DNA of 64,000 nucleotides from Tritrichomonas musculus (Eukaryota > Parabasalia > Tritrichomonadida > Tritrichomonadidae). Position 1 is the stretch's first letter. Every line of letters begins with the position of its first letter. The DNA lies in the NCBI GenBank assembly GCA_039105265.1, contig JAPFFF010000004.1:868001-932000 (forward strand). Reading direction: 5' to 3'. The position numbers and the translations under genes were made by a program. Under the pieces are notes generated by a model, which searched no databases, was not told where the DNA came from, and worked only from the letters and a program-made list of their open reading frames with translations. Positions 36,464-46,225 of the stretch are shown one piece after another.

Positions 36464-37408
36464 ATGCAACAGTCCGATTTTGATGTTGAGAAAATAATTC
36501 AAAAAATAAAAAAATCTCCGCCCGAAATAATATCATCAGAAGATGTAATAAAAGTTATTGAAATATCAAAGTCGTTGTTTGTTAAAGAAGAAAATCTAAT
36601 TTCTATTTCAGCGCCACTTGTCATTGTTGGTGACCTACATGGACAACTTTATGATTTACTAGAAATATTTAGGGTTGAACCTCCTCCTCCTGAATCTCAA
36701 TTTTTATTTCTTGGTGACTATGTTGACAGAGGATACTATTCAGTTGAAACATTGCTGTTCTTATTATGTCTCAAAATTAAGTTTCCAAATCGCGTTTATC
36801 TTCTTAGAGGAAATCATGAATGCAAAACAGTTTCTCGTTCATATGGATTTTATTTTGAATGTAAATACAAATACGAAAACCAAATGGTTTATGACAAATT
36901 CTGCGAATTATTTGATTTTCTTCCTCTCGCTGCCTTAATTGAAAAACGAATATTTGCCGTCCATGGTGGATTATCACCAAGTTTTCACCTTCTTGATCAA
37001 GTTCAAGTTGCAAATCGGTTTACGGAACCAGATGTTGAAGGCATCATTGCCGATTTATTATGGGCTGACCCTCATGAGAGGTCTGGCTTTTTGACTTCCA
37101 AAAGAGGCGTTGGCTATACTTTTGGCGCAGATGTAACGAAAAAGTTCGCTCATTTAAATAATCTTATTCATATTACACGAGCACATCAGGTTTCAATGAA
37201 AGGATACTCCGTTTGGTTTGATGGACTTCTTTCTACAGTATGGAGTGCACCTAATTACATGTACAGAACTGGAAATCTAGCCTCAATAATGAGACTTTCT
37301 GATAGCCAAAGAAATTACTCAATGGTATTCAACGTTTTTGATGCAGTACCAAAATCAGAAAGAACTGTACCAGAAACAAATAGTTCAATCTTACCATATT
37401 TCCTTTGA
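36464..37408 (+). CDS. PPP-family Ser/Thr phosphatase, PP2A/PP4/PP6 group
   Basis: A 314-residue protein, the normal length for a PP2A-group catalytic subunit. Metal and active-site motifs are all present: GDLHGQ at residues 56-61, GDYVDRG at 84-90, GNHE at 116-119, and HGG at 167-169, with RAHQ and WSAPNY further on. The protein ends in Tyr-Phe-Leu, the tail that PP2A, PP4 and PP6 catalytic subunits carry and that is carboxymethylated on the last Leu in PP2A. Some positions look PP1-like (RGNHEC), so the exact class is uncertain. The enzyme removes phosphate from Ser/Thr and normally works with regulatory subunits. No N- or C-terminal extra domain is present. Confidence 0.95.
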   Translation: MQQSDFDVEKIIQKIKKSPPEIISSEDVIKVIEISKSLFVKEENLISISAPLVIVGDLHGQLYDLLEIFRVEPPPPESQFLFLGDYVDRGYYSVETLLFLLCLKIKFPNRVYLLRGNHECKTVSRSYGFYFECKYKYENQMVYDKFCELFDFLPLAALIEKRIFAVHGGLSPSFHLLDQVQVANRFTEPDVEGIIADLLWADPHERSGFLTSKRGVGYTFGADVTKKFAHLNNLIHITRAHQVSMKGYSVWFDGLLSTVWSAPNYMYRTGNLASIMRLSDSQRNYSMVFNVFDAVPKSERTVPETNSSILPYFL

Positions 37409-37683
37409 CATCGTTTTTATCACTAATTTTTTTATTTTCTTATTTATTATTATTACCATTTATTTTTTTTTTTGTTCAAAAAATCAATATCATTTTTAAT
37501 AAAATAATGTTTAAATCGAATTATTCTCTCTGTAATATAGTTTTAAATTTTCTTCTTATATATATATAAGATTCAATCCTTTTATCTTTTTAAGTTGGGT
37601 TTAATCGTTTAATCTTTGAATTTAAATTTTTTTCACAATTTTTTGAAAGAAAATGAAATAATCATGGTCTAAAATTTGTATTA

Positions 37684-38799
37684 ATGCAATTTCCTCAAGA
37701 ACTAAAGGCTCAACTTCCTTGCCAATGCACTCGTCACTTTACAGGTGATACTCCTACTATCCAACGTTTCTGCTACTGCCTTACTTGCGGGATAACACCT
37801 GAAACAAACAGGGTTTTGTGTGAACCCTGTGCCTATGCATGCCACGCTGATCATAAGTTTTGTTATGGTGGTACAGGCCCAGTTGTTTGCTCATGCGGCT
37901 TAAAAGTTGAAACCCCATCAAAAAAAAAAAGTCGAAAGGTTCAATTTAACGATGAATCAGAAACAACAAATATTTGTCTTTGCTATGATCATCCTGCCGA
38001 TGAAGTGGCTTTTGATTCAGACGAAGAAGAAGAAGAGGCTAATGATGATAACGATAAACCTCCTATAGAATTGACGCCATGTTTACCAACAGGCAATTTA
38101 CCATATGCATGCACACTTGGACGAACAAATGAATTCTTTTATCTTCAACACAATTATCGATGTTTAACTTGCAGACAGAAAGTTGGTGAAGGGGTTTGCG
38201 CTGTCTGCGCTCGAATATGCCATGCTGGACATCAGCTTCAAGACAACGGAATTACTCCTTTTTATTGTGATTGCGGTCTTGGCTCGATTAAAAGATTCAA
38301 ATGTAAATGCTATTACAAAAACGATAGCAATAAAAATTACTCATATGAAGATGGTGTAGCTGTATGCCTACCATTTGAAATTCCTTTTAAATGCACTGCT
38401 GAATTTGAAAAGAAAAATGATGGATCACCAAGAGCTTTTATTCAACGATGTTTTGCATGTGATACGTGCGGAATTGATGAAGAATCACCTATATGCGAAG
38501 CTTGCGCTTTACTATGCCATAAAGATCACAAGTTAACTGATTTAGGCCTCCGCGAAATAGTTTGCAGTTGCAATTCTGATACATGCCAATGTAAAAAGGA
38601 TACAGATAAAACATTTATTCCTTCACTATGCGCTGAAGAAGGAATCAGCTCATATAATTGCGGGTGTATCTCCTCTGATGACGATTTAGCAGAAAATCCT
38701 GATGGTGAAGCTGATCATGATCATAATCACGATTGTGATGGCGAATGCAGCTGTGGAGGACACCATCACCATCATCACGAAGATGATAATGATAATTAA
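37684..38799 (+). CDS. Triple UBR-box zinc protein with His/Cys-rich tail
   Basis: A 371-residue protein built of three UBR-type zinc fingers at about residues 14-75, 140-208 and 236-305. Each shows the Cys/His spacing of a UBR box: CTRHFTG...RFCYCLTCG...CEPCAYACHADH...VVCSCG; CTLGRTN...RCLTCRQ...CAVCARICHAGH...FYCDCG; and CTAEFE...CFACDTCG...CEACALLCHKDH...IVCSC. UBR boxes read N-degrons in E3 ligases. Here no RING, HECT, F-box or PHD follows, unlike UBR1/2/4/5/7. The last 30 residues are HDHNHDCDGECSCGG followed by six His, a likely metal-binding tail. An acidic linker (EEEEEANDDND) separates boxes 1 and 2. The function as an N-degron reader or metal store is inference. Confidence 0.85.
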   Translation: MQFPQELKAQLPCQCTRHFTGDTPTIQRFCYCLTCGITPETNRVLCEPCAYACHADHKFCYGGTGPVVCSCGLKVETPSKKKSRKVQFNDESETTNICLCYDHPADEVAFDSDEEEEEANDDNDKPPIELTPCLPTGNLPYACTLGRTNEFFYLQHNYRCLTCRQKVGEGVCAVCARICHAGHQLQDNGITPFYCDCGLGSIKRFKCKCYYKNDSNKNYSYEDGVAVCLPFEIPFKCTAEFEKKNDGSPRAFIQRCFACDTCGIDEESPICEACALLCHKDHKLTDLGLREIVCSCNSDTCQCKKDTDKTFIPSLCAEEGISSYNCGCISSDDDLAENPDGEADHDHNHDCDGECSCGGHHHHHHEDDNDN

Positions 38800-38953
38800 G
38801 AAAATTAAAACGCAATATCATTTATTTTTATTATATATATATATAAAACAATCAATATTATTTGAATTCTTTGAAATTTCGCTTAAAACAACTCATAGCT
38901 TTTTTAATCATTCAAATATTATTAATTAACACAACTGATATACATATATATAT

Positions 38954-40717
38954 TTATTTGCAGCTAATATTAATAGAATGATGAATTATATTTATTTGAG
39001 CTTCTGCGGAAATAAAGAGAAGGGAATCAATTGGATGTGCAGATAAGGATCCATTAGTAATTGTTATCAAATGAGCATTTGGGAAGGAAACAATATAAAG
39101 AGATATGCATCTTTCAAAAGTACAACAACCAAAAAACAAATCATCACCCAAAAACTCGACATTTTTAAATTTCGAGCAAAAAGAAAAAGCATAATCATCA
39201 ATAATCTTAGCATTTTCGGGAATTGATATAACCTCAAATGATGAATAAGAAAAGGCATATTTATTAATTGAGGTTAATTTTGAATTCTCTTGAAAATCAA
39301 TTTTTTTCAGCTTTTTACAAGAAGAGAAAGAATTTGAACAAATAAATTTTATTGATGATGGAATGAAAGCTTCTTCAATATCACGACAGGCGAAGAGGAG
39401 AGAATCAAAATCATCATTATTTTGATCTTTTTTTCCAATAAGAATTTTTTTATTAAAAATTGACAAAAATTTATTTTGTGAAGAAATTTTGACATCAAAT
39501 AAATTTGATGTTCCACAACACCAACCTTCTTTCAAATCAGCCAATTTGGATGGAATAAAAAGGTTTTCAAAAGAACAACAAAAAAAGGCACTTTCACCAA
39601 TTGATTTAAGTTCTGAATTTTCTGGAATGTCAATTTGTTTAAGATTGAGACAATTTCCAAAAACACGATCTTCAATTAGTGTAACTTGCGATGGTATTGA
39701 AATCCTTTTGAATGAAGAAAAAGTAAAAGCTTCTTTACTTATAGTTAAAAGTTCTGAATCTTGAGAAAATCGTATTTCTTTCAAAAAACTACATCCATAA
39801 AAAGCGGACTGTTCAATATGTTTAACATGCTTTGGAATATAAATACTTTTTATACTTGAATCAAAGAATGCTTCACATCCTATTGAATTTAAATTCGAGT
39901 TTTCGGGTATTTCGATAATTTGTAGATTTTGACATTTTGAAAATGAATAAGGAAAAATGCGTTTTATAGACGATGGAATAACAGCTTTCGTAATATCCCG
40001 ACATGCAAAGACAATACAATCATAATCTTTGCTTTCCTTGTCGATTTTTCCAATGATTACCTTACCATCAATTAGTGAAAAAAATTTATTTTTAGGAGAA
40101 ACGCTGACATTTATTAATTTTGATGTCCCACAACACCATCCTTCATTTAAGGATTCAACACTTGATGGTAAAGTAATGCTTTCAAGAGAAGAAGATAAAA
40201 ACGCGTTATCTTCAATCCTTTGAAGCTCAGAATCTTCAGGAATTTCAATACTTGTTAAGCTTTTACATTGAGTAAATGCATCTGATTTGATTAAATTGAC
40301 ATGTTTTGGTAGGAAAAATTTTCGAAGAGAAGAATATGAAAATGCTTCTTTGCTGATTGAATGAAGTTCTGATTTTTCTGAAAATTCAACTGTTTTAAGA
40401 CTAAAACATCCATAGAAAACTCGCTCTCCAATTTGATTAACATGATTTGGAATTGATATGCTTGAAAGAGAAGATGAGGCAAAAGCTTCATCCCCAATTG
40501 AAAAAAGCTGCGAATCATCAGCAAATTTGATCGATTTGATAAATAAATTATTTTTAAATGAACATTTATCTATTTCTGTTATTAGATATTCTTGCGATTG
40601 ATGATTAACTGAACGTGGAATAAAAATATCCCCTTTTGCATTTTGTGAACTAATAACTTTTGCAGCGGAGTTATCATAGAGTTCTAAAGATATACCACAT
40701 TCAAGAGATAAAATCAT
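38954..40717 (-). CDS. BspA-like leucine-rich repeat protein
   Basis: A 587-residue protein of Treponema-type LRRs (LRR_5), with about 20 repeats of the pattern sLxxIxIPxxVxxIgxxAFxxC (for example SSISIPNHVNQIGERVFYGC and SIYIPKHVKHIEQSAFYGCS). BspA-like genes are strongly expanded in Trichomonas and are linked to surface adhesion and interaction with bacteria or host, though many lack membrane anchors. Here I see neither a signal peptide nor a transmembrane segment. A block of about 190 residues is duplicated: EGWCCGTSKL...VIIGK...IVFACRDI recurs as EGWCCGTSNL...ILIGK...LLFACRDI. The gene is convergent with the UBR-box gene (154-bp spacer). Confidence 0.9.
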   Translation of the reverse strand: MILSLECGISLELYDNSAAKVISSQNAKGDIFIPRSVNHQSQEYLITEIDKCSFKNNLFIKSIKFADDSQLFSIGDEAFASSSLSSISIPNHVNQIGERVFYGCFSLKTVEFSEKSELHSISKEAFSYSSLRKFFLPKHVNLIKSDAFTQCKSLTSIEIPEDSELQRIEDNAFLSSSLESITLPSSVESLNEGWCCGTSKLINVSVSPKNKFFSLIDGKVIIGKIDKESKDYDCIVFACRDITKAVIPSSIKRIFPYSFSKCQNLQIIEIPENSNLNSIGCEAFFDSSIKSIYIPKHVKHIEQSAFYGCSFLKEIRFSQDSELLTISKEAFTFSSFKRISIPSQVTLIEDRVFGNCLNLKQIDIPENSELKSIGESAFFCCSFENLFIPSKLADLKEGWCCGTSNLFDVKISSQNKFLSIFNKKILIGKKDQNNDDFDSLLFACRDIEEAFIPSSIKFICSNSFSSCKKLKKIDFQENSKLTSINKYAFSYSSFEVISIPENAKIIDDYAFSFCSKFKNVEFLGDDLFFGCCTFERCISLYIVSFPNAHLITITNGSLSAHPIDSLLFISAEAQINIIHHSINISCK

Positions 40718-41115
40718 ATACCATTCAATTTTTTTCTACATTTAAAAAGTTTGCATATTGAATATTTAAATGAAAAATGAAACATTAAAAATTAAAATCA
40801 TGAGACTTCTCCTAATTTATTTGAATATATAAATACACTAGGATCATTTTACCTTAGTCAAATCTTTATGAAAATTTGCTTTATAGGTATATAATTGTTT
40901 TTTTTTATAAAGCAAATTTTCATGCATATGGCATTATCCCCAATGATATTCCATGGAGAAAGTTGACTACTAAAAGTAAATTGTTAGCTCGACATAGTCA
41001 ACGCGGTAACATATTTATTTTAAAAAAAAGAATCAACAACAGTAAAAAAGAAATACAATTAATTCATAACAAATAATATTTTATTCACAAGAAATAACAA
41101 ATAATAAAACATTAG
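40718..41115. other. Spacer with a perfect hairpin and a coding-like scrap
   Basis: An 18-bp perfect inverted repeat, ATGAAAATTTGCTTTATA at 40868-40885 and its complement at 40906-40923, has a 20-base loop. Directly after it, plus-strand text of about 100 bases (40924-41035) reads YGIIPNDIPWRKLTTKSK, then LLARHSQRGNIFIL. It is more complex than the spacer and contains its own GTTGACTA/TAGTCAAC inverted pair. It may be a remnant of a gene or element; it is too short to assign. Confidence 0.45.
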
Positions 41116-44100
41116 TTAGAACTTTTTTGATCTTTTGGAATTTTTGGAATGAGATTCTGCACTAATTGGAACACATCCAGCAAGCTTCTGAAGTCTTTTT
41201 ATAGCCGTGATTACGATCAAAAGAGGAGTAATTGAATTCAAATTTGAATTTGAAGATAAATTCAAAAATCTAGGCTCATATTTAGTCATTAATCTTTTTT
41301 CTTGCCTTAATATTTCCATTTTCCCTAGTGTTGAGCGGCTAGAAATTGTATTTAAAATAATTTCTTCCAATGTTTGTCTCAACATATCATTAGAAAATTG
41401 AGAACAGTCTGTTTCTTTAACAACTCTTAAAACTCTTTTCGCCCAGTTTTCCCATTGAATCAAAGAAGCTATTTGATTTTGGTTTTTCATGAGCTCTTTA
41501 GCAATTTTCTGTTTTTCAACATTTGTAGAATCAATACATTTATTCTTATTCTGAATTTGCGATTCATTCTCATTTATTTTACGAATAAGCCTTTCCACAT
41601 GTGGCGTTATTTTTAATCCTGGTTCAACATTTAATAATTTTTGAAGATTTTGAACATCTTCAATCATTGACGAATATAATGATTGAACTTTTCTTAAATC
41701 ATTTAACATATCTGCAAGTTTTTTAACTGCTTCAAATGGATCAGTTGAATCACAATATTTCATTGTAACTTCGAGAATACGATTTTTCAGATCACAAATC
41801 TTTTCTTCATTTTCTTTTCTAATATGATCAAGATCAGCTTGCATTGAAGTTGCATTAGCTGAGATTTGTGTTTGGTATGTTTTCATTTCAACTTGATGCT
41901 TTTCATCAATGGCTTTAATTTTGAGTAATAAAGCTTTATTTTGTATCTTTAATTCATCATTTTCTGATTTTAATTTTTCTCCTTCGGCTTGAATTTGTAG
42001 AAGAATTTGCTGCATTGAAGAATTCTCTGTTCGAACTTTTTGAAGCTCATTGATTGTTAATTCATATTGAGAACGAAGTGAAGAACATTTAGATTTAATT
42101 GACTCAACTCCGTTCATATTAATACTTTCAAGTTGCTTTATCCTTTTTTTCAGTTGCTGATTTTCAATTGATGTTGCAGAATTTGTTGACTCAATTCTCT
42201 TATATTGAGAGGTTAGCTTTTTCAAGGCTGTAATCGAATCATTAAGTTTCTTTTGTAATTCTGATATTTCTATCTTTTGCTTTTCGATAATTGATTCACA
42301 TTGATAAATTTTCTCTTTATTTGAATTTCCAACTTTTGAGATTTCACGATTTTGCTTTTCAATTTGGGAAATTAACGATTGATTTTGATTTTGATAATTT
42401 CTTATTTCTTTTTCATATCTTCTCATTTTTTCTTGAATTTCTGAATTTAATTTAACAATTTTATCTTCAAGGAATTTGATTTGAATATCTTTTTCCTCTG
42501 TTATTTGCTTAATTTCTTCTTTTAATTTATTTGAATTATGATCATTAAATGAATGGCATGGCGAAGTAGCTTCCGTTTTTTTTGATATGTGATTATTATT
42601 ATTGTTGTTGCTGCGAGTAGGTATATTAATGCTATTTGTAGTAATTTGAATTTGCCTTTGAACTTTCTTTTGCTGCTTTTTGAGATGCTTGACAGCATCA
42701 ACAAGCGCTTTGACAATCTGTATAGTTTGATCGCAATTTTCAAAACGAATAACTTTTGAGACTTTCTTACGGATTTTGCTATCAATATGTCGTAGATTTC
42801 GGATTTCATTTTGATATAAAACAAGCTGCTGCCTGAGTTCATTTGTATCTGCATCATTTTGATCCAATTTTTGAATTTGTCGATTTTGAATTGAAACCTT
42901 TGTACGCAAACTCATTGCATGCGAAGTTAATATATCATTCATTAAAACTTGGGCAATTAATAAATCAAAAAGTTTTCGATTCTCATAAATAGCATTTGAA
43001 TTGTCATCGCTTTCAAATTCATGATTGATTTTGAATACAGGATTTATAATAGAAGCAACTTTCTTTTCAATATTAGCTGGCTGCATAAGCGAAAATATGG
43101 TATCTGCATTAAAAGTTGTTGACAAAGATGATTCCAAATCGGAGAAATAAGGTTCAACATTCTCTAACAGAATTTTTCCAACATTTTCATCAATATATTT
43201 TCCAATTTCAGCACATCTTTTTATTAATTCATTTTTAGATTTGGAATCAAGTGAAAGCGAAGTTCCTTCTGTGGGACGATAGAAAATAACACTTTGAATT
43301 TCATTGCTATGGGATAATTTTTGAAGAAATCGAAGTTCATCTTCAAAATGATGAATTATATCTTTACATTGCTTTTTTGAATTATTTAATTGATTGGTTA
43401 ATTCTTGATTAAGCTTTATGCTTTCTTCTTGCTTTTGTATATCTTTATTGTAATGATTAATTATACATTTTATTATTGATAATAATCGTTCAGAAGCTGT
43501 TTTAGTCGAATTGTCTTTAATTTGATCTATTTCATCCTTAAAAGATTTATTTAAATTTATATCAATTACTCTATAGGCAGATGCAAGCAATTGATACGAT
43601 TCATCATTGAATTGATCTTTCATTCTCTGAACTTCCTTAGAAAGATACTCTTCTTCTTTTAACTTGTTCTTTTCATTATTTTGCTGCTCCTGCATTTGCT
43701 GGAGTTGAAGAAGAGAAATAGATTTTTTATTGTGTAATAATTTGAGATTGTGCCCTGCATCATCAAATTCTCGGCAAACAATATCCATAGTCTGTAAATA
43801 CTGAACTAGTTTATTTCTTTGTTGCGATAATTTCTTTGTTTCTTCAATTTGATTATCCAACAACTGCTCAACACTTGCAAATGCTTTTTCAAAAGATGAT
43901 TTTGTTTGAATCAATGCCGTATTTTGTTCCATCAAGGAAGTAATTTGCGCATTTGCTTTCTTTAATTTAATTTGTCCGTTATATTCGTCATAATTGTGGC
44001 CTAATGGAACAAATTCCGTAATTTTTTCTTTTAAATCATCGACAACATCAAAAACATCATTTAAATCGGTAATATGCGTATTATATTTAGAATTAAACTT

Positions 44101-44475
44101 TTTTATAAAGCTTAAAACTGTGGAATCTAAATAATCCTCATTGTTTTTTTGAGAATAGCTAATTCTACTTTTTTCTGAAATGATTTTTTTATTTGAAACA
44201 TCACTCGTTTTTGAATAGTAATCGGATAAATTATTATTATTTATGGAGTTGGATTGTGATTCTGTAGATGATTGCTCAGTCAAATTAATACTATCGATAT
44301 TATTTGTTTGTTCTGATTTAGAAAAATTAATTTGCGTATTGAATTCGAATTCAGTATTTGATATTGATTTTCTTGAACTTTCATCATTATTCATCAAATC
44401 AGAATCATCACTACAAAATTTCATTGCATTTATTTCTTTCATCATTGATTCGATGTTACTAAATGAATCTTGCAT
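41116..44475 (-). CDS. Large coiled-coil protein, 1119 residues
   Basis: The N-terminal 130 residues are Asn/Ser-rich and disordered. From about residue 155 to 1040 the protein is almost entirely heptad coil, interrupted near 335-345, 455-500 and 660-690 (a polyasparagine spot). Examples are KLNSEIQEKMRRYEKEIRNY, QKIEISELQKKLNDSITALK and KLKSENDELKIQNKALLLKI. The C-terminus (about 1040-1119) is helical, then basic (SHSKNSKRSKKF). No motor, SMC hinge or membrane anchor is seen. It is probably a cytoskeletal or centrosomal scaffold; orthology cannot be told from composition alone. Confidence 0.88.
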   Translation of the reverse strand: MQDSFSNIESMMKEINAMKFCSDDSDLMNNDESSRKSISNTEFEFNTQINFSKSEQTNNIDSINLTEQSSTESQSNSINNNNLSDYYSKTSDVSNKKIISEKSRISYSQKNNEDYLDSTVLSFIKKFNSKYNTHITDLNDVFDVVDDLKEKITEFVPLGHNYDEYNGQIKLKKANAQITSLMEQNTALIQTKSSFEKAFASVEQLLDNQIEETKKLSQQRNKLVQYLQTMDIVCREFDDAGHNLKLLHNKKSISLLQLQQMQEQQNNEKNKLKEEEYLSKEVQRMKDQFNDESYQLLASAYRVIDINLNKSFKDEIDQIKDNSTKTASERLLSIIKCIINHYNKDIQKQEESIKLNQELTNQLNNSKKQCKDIIHHFEDELRFLQKLSHSNEIQSVIFYRPTEGTSLSLDSKSKNELIKRCAEIGKYIDENVGKILLENVEPYFSDLESSLSTTFNADTIFSLMQPANIEKKVASIINPVFKINHEFESDDNSNAIYENRKLFDLLIAQVLMNDILTSHAMSLRTKVSIQNRQIQKLDQNDADTNELRQQLVLYQNEIRNLRHIDSKIRKKVSKVIRFENCDQTIQIVKALVDAVKHLKKQQKKVQRQIQITTNSINIPTRSNNNNNNHISKKTEATSPCHSFNDHNSNKLKEEIKQITEEKDIQIKFLEDKIVKLNSEIQEKMRRYEKEIRNYQNQNQSLISQIEKQNREISKVGNSNKEKIYQCESIIEKQKIEISELQKKLNDSITALKKLTSQYKRIESTNSATSIENQQLKKRIKQLESINMNGVESIKSKCSSLRSQYELTINELQKVRTENSSMQQILLQIQAEGEKLKSENDELKIQNKALLLKIKAIDEKHQVEMKTYQTQISANATSMQADLDHIRKENEEKICDLKNRILEVTMKYCDSTDPFEAVKKLADMLNDLRKVQSLYSSMIEDVQNLQKLLNVEPGLKITPHVERLIRKINENESQIQNKNKCIDSTNVEKQKIAKELMKNQNQIASLIQWENWAKRVLRVVKETDCSQFSNDMLRQTLEEIILNTISSRSTLGKMEILRQEKRLMTKYEPRFLNLSSNSNLNSITPLLIVITAIKRLQKLAGCVPISAESHSKNSKRSKKF

Positions 44476-45157
44476 TAAATGATATTCCGATTTTTATTTA
44501 TTTCAATGTTTGAAATTGAGTGATAAACGTACTGATATCGTTTACTAATTTTTACTCTCTTAAAATCTTATTTGTAAACTATTTTTATTATCAAAAACAT
44601 TATACAAATTTATGCTTTTACTTAAATCTCCAGATTTTAACTTTTAATACAAAATATTATTCATTACATGATCAAAATTGAAAAAACATATCTTTTTATA
44701 TTTTTACATAATTTTTACCGAGACTACATACCGCCCAGCGAGGCTGAGCGAAGCGAAGCCGAGTCGAGACCTCGCGGCTGGCGGTAAGAATCGGTAATTG
44801 ATTCAATGTAAAGTATTGAATTACAGAATGATCGAAAACTTTGAATGAATAAAATCATGTTTTAATATATGCTTTTATTTCTATTAATTTTCTGAAAAAT
44901 TCGATAATTTTATTATAAAAAAATTTAATATTTATAATTAATAATCTTTACTTATTTAATTGCTATATATACTTAAAATTTAAGAAGATTTTAACATTAA
45001 TTAAAAAATTGTTTATTCTATATCATCATATTTTTCTATTGTATCGGTATCTATCACTCACAAAAATAAGTGGTAATAGTATATAAAATTTGAAATTTCA
45101 AGGATATAATTTCAATATTTTTATCAAAAATTCAATATATAAAAAGCATCATACAAT
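44476..45157. other. AT-rich spacer with one GC-rich structured island
   Basis: A divergent spacer between the coiled-coil gene and the PITP gene. It is AT-rich except for 44715-44797, described separately. No coding frame was recognised. Confidence 0.6.
44715..44797. other. GC-rich nested stem, possible ncRNA or element core
   Basis: An 83-base island of about 60 percent GC in an AT-rich spacer. TTACCGA (44715-44721) pairs with TCGGTAA (44791-44797). TACCGCC (44729-44735) pairs with GGCGGTA (44780-44786). Inside, GAGG pairs with CCTC, and GGCT with AGCC. The apical part repeats GCGAAGC. The preceding TATTTTTACATAATTTTT also precedes a GC-rich patch within the Mutator-like element at 32.2 kb. 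It could be a structured RNA or an element relic. Confidence 0.4.
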
Positions 45158-45162
45158 TCATT
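45158..45162 (+). promoter_or_regulatory. Initiator-like TCATT upstream of the PITP gene
   Basis: TCATT lies 8-12 bases before the ATG at 45170 and matches the trichomonad Inr consensus at the usual spacing. Confidence 0.45.
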
Positions 45163-45169
45163 TTTTTGA

Positions 45170-46039
45170 ATGAGGATTATCGAGTTCCGAATTGTTTTAC
45201 CAACAAATCTTCCCAAATACAAAATCGGAAGCAGATATATGGTCAATGACTATGTTAGGTCAACGCAATCAAACGGTGAAGGAATAGAAATAGTAAAATG
45301 CGAACCTTACACAAAGGATGAGGAGTCTGGAATGTATACATACAAAATTCTTCATTTTAAATCAAAGATTCCGGGCTTCATCAGATGGGCAGTTCCTGAC
45401 AAATATCTTCATTTTCATGAGGAGTCATATAATGGATTCCCACATCTTTTTACAAAGGAATTTGTCCCAGGACTTGGCGAGGACTTCCTTTTGAATATCG
45501 AAACCCAACATTCCGATTATAAAAAAGGAGAAGAATTTCCAGATAATTTAGTTAATTTAAATGAAGAAGAGTTGAAAATTAGAGAAATTTATTACATCGA
45601 TATTTTGAATGGCCAGCCACAGAGTGAAAATCCCGATGAACAAATATGTAATTTCACATGCCCAGAAGCTGGAATTACAAAGCCAATAACAGAACCAGAT
45701 AAATGTTTCGATCAGCATTCATTACCGAAATGGCTTGATAGTTATGATGGCGATTTAATGATTGCAGTTAAGGTTGTGAGATTTAATTTCAAGTGGTTTG
45801 GACTTCAAACTGCTGTTGAAAAAATGGTTGGCAATACATTTTATCCTAAATTGTTTACAGATTCACACAGGAAAGTTATTGGCAAAATGAAATACTGGTA
45901 TAATATGACTTGGGAAGATATAAGAAAAGAAGAAGATGAAATTGCTGCGCAACAACAAAAGGAAGACGATTTATTCCAGAAAGATGACGATCAAAATGAT
46001 GCAGGTGAAAATAAAGGAGAAGCAAACAAAGGAGAATAA
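45170..46039 (+). CDS. Phosphatidylinositol transfer protein (PITP, START-like)
   Basis: A 289-residue single-domain class I PITP. Family landmarks are in order: the start MRIIEFRIVLPTNLPKYKIG (compare KEYRVILPvsvdEYqvG), GEGIEIVKCEPYTKD, YTYKILHFKSKIPGFIRW, LHFHEESYNGFPH, EDFLLNIETQH, YYIDI, and VRFNFKWFGLQTAVEKMV near residue 205 with the KWWGLQ-like lipid-exchange segment. MTWEDIRKEEDE closes the fold. The C-terminal 25 residues are Asp/Gln/Lys-rich and specific to this lineage. PITPs move PtdIns and a second lipid between membranes and feed phosphoinositide signalling. The protein is soluble and cytosolic. Confidence 0.96.
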   Translation: MRIIEFRIVLPTNLPKYKIGSRYMVNDYVRSTQSNGEGIEIVKCEPYTKDEESGMYTYKILHFKSKIPGFIRWAVPDKYLHFHEESYNGFPHLFTKEFVPGLGEDFLLNIETQHSDYKKGEEFPDNLVNLNEEELKIREIYYIDILNGQPQSENPDEQICNFTCPEAGITKPITEPDKCFDQHSLPKWLDSYDGDLMIAVKVVRFNFKWFGLQTAVEKMVGNTFYPKLFTDSHRKVIGKMKYWYNMTWEDIRKEEDEIAAQQQKEDDLFQKDDDQNDAGENKGEANKGE

Positions 46040-46225
46040 AACGATTAAATATTATTAATAAAAAAGATATATAATTGATTAATCATAATAATTAACAATT
46101 GTTTTGAAATTGATGAATATACTTGTGGATAGTTTTAATCTTTATGCGTTTTTAATGTCCAAATAAAAATAATATGAATTAATAATGTTGAAATTAATTT
46201 AACTGATTTTTATTTACTTATTTGC

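Noticed and set aside
38702-38929. 75-codon plus-strand frame after the UBR-box protein
   Set aside because: It is a frame shadow of the His/Asp tail followed by spacer, with no conserved features.
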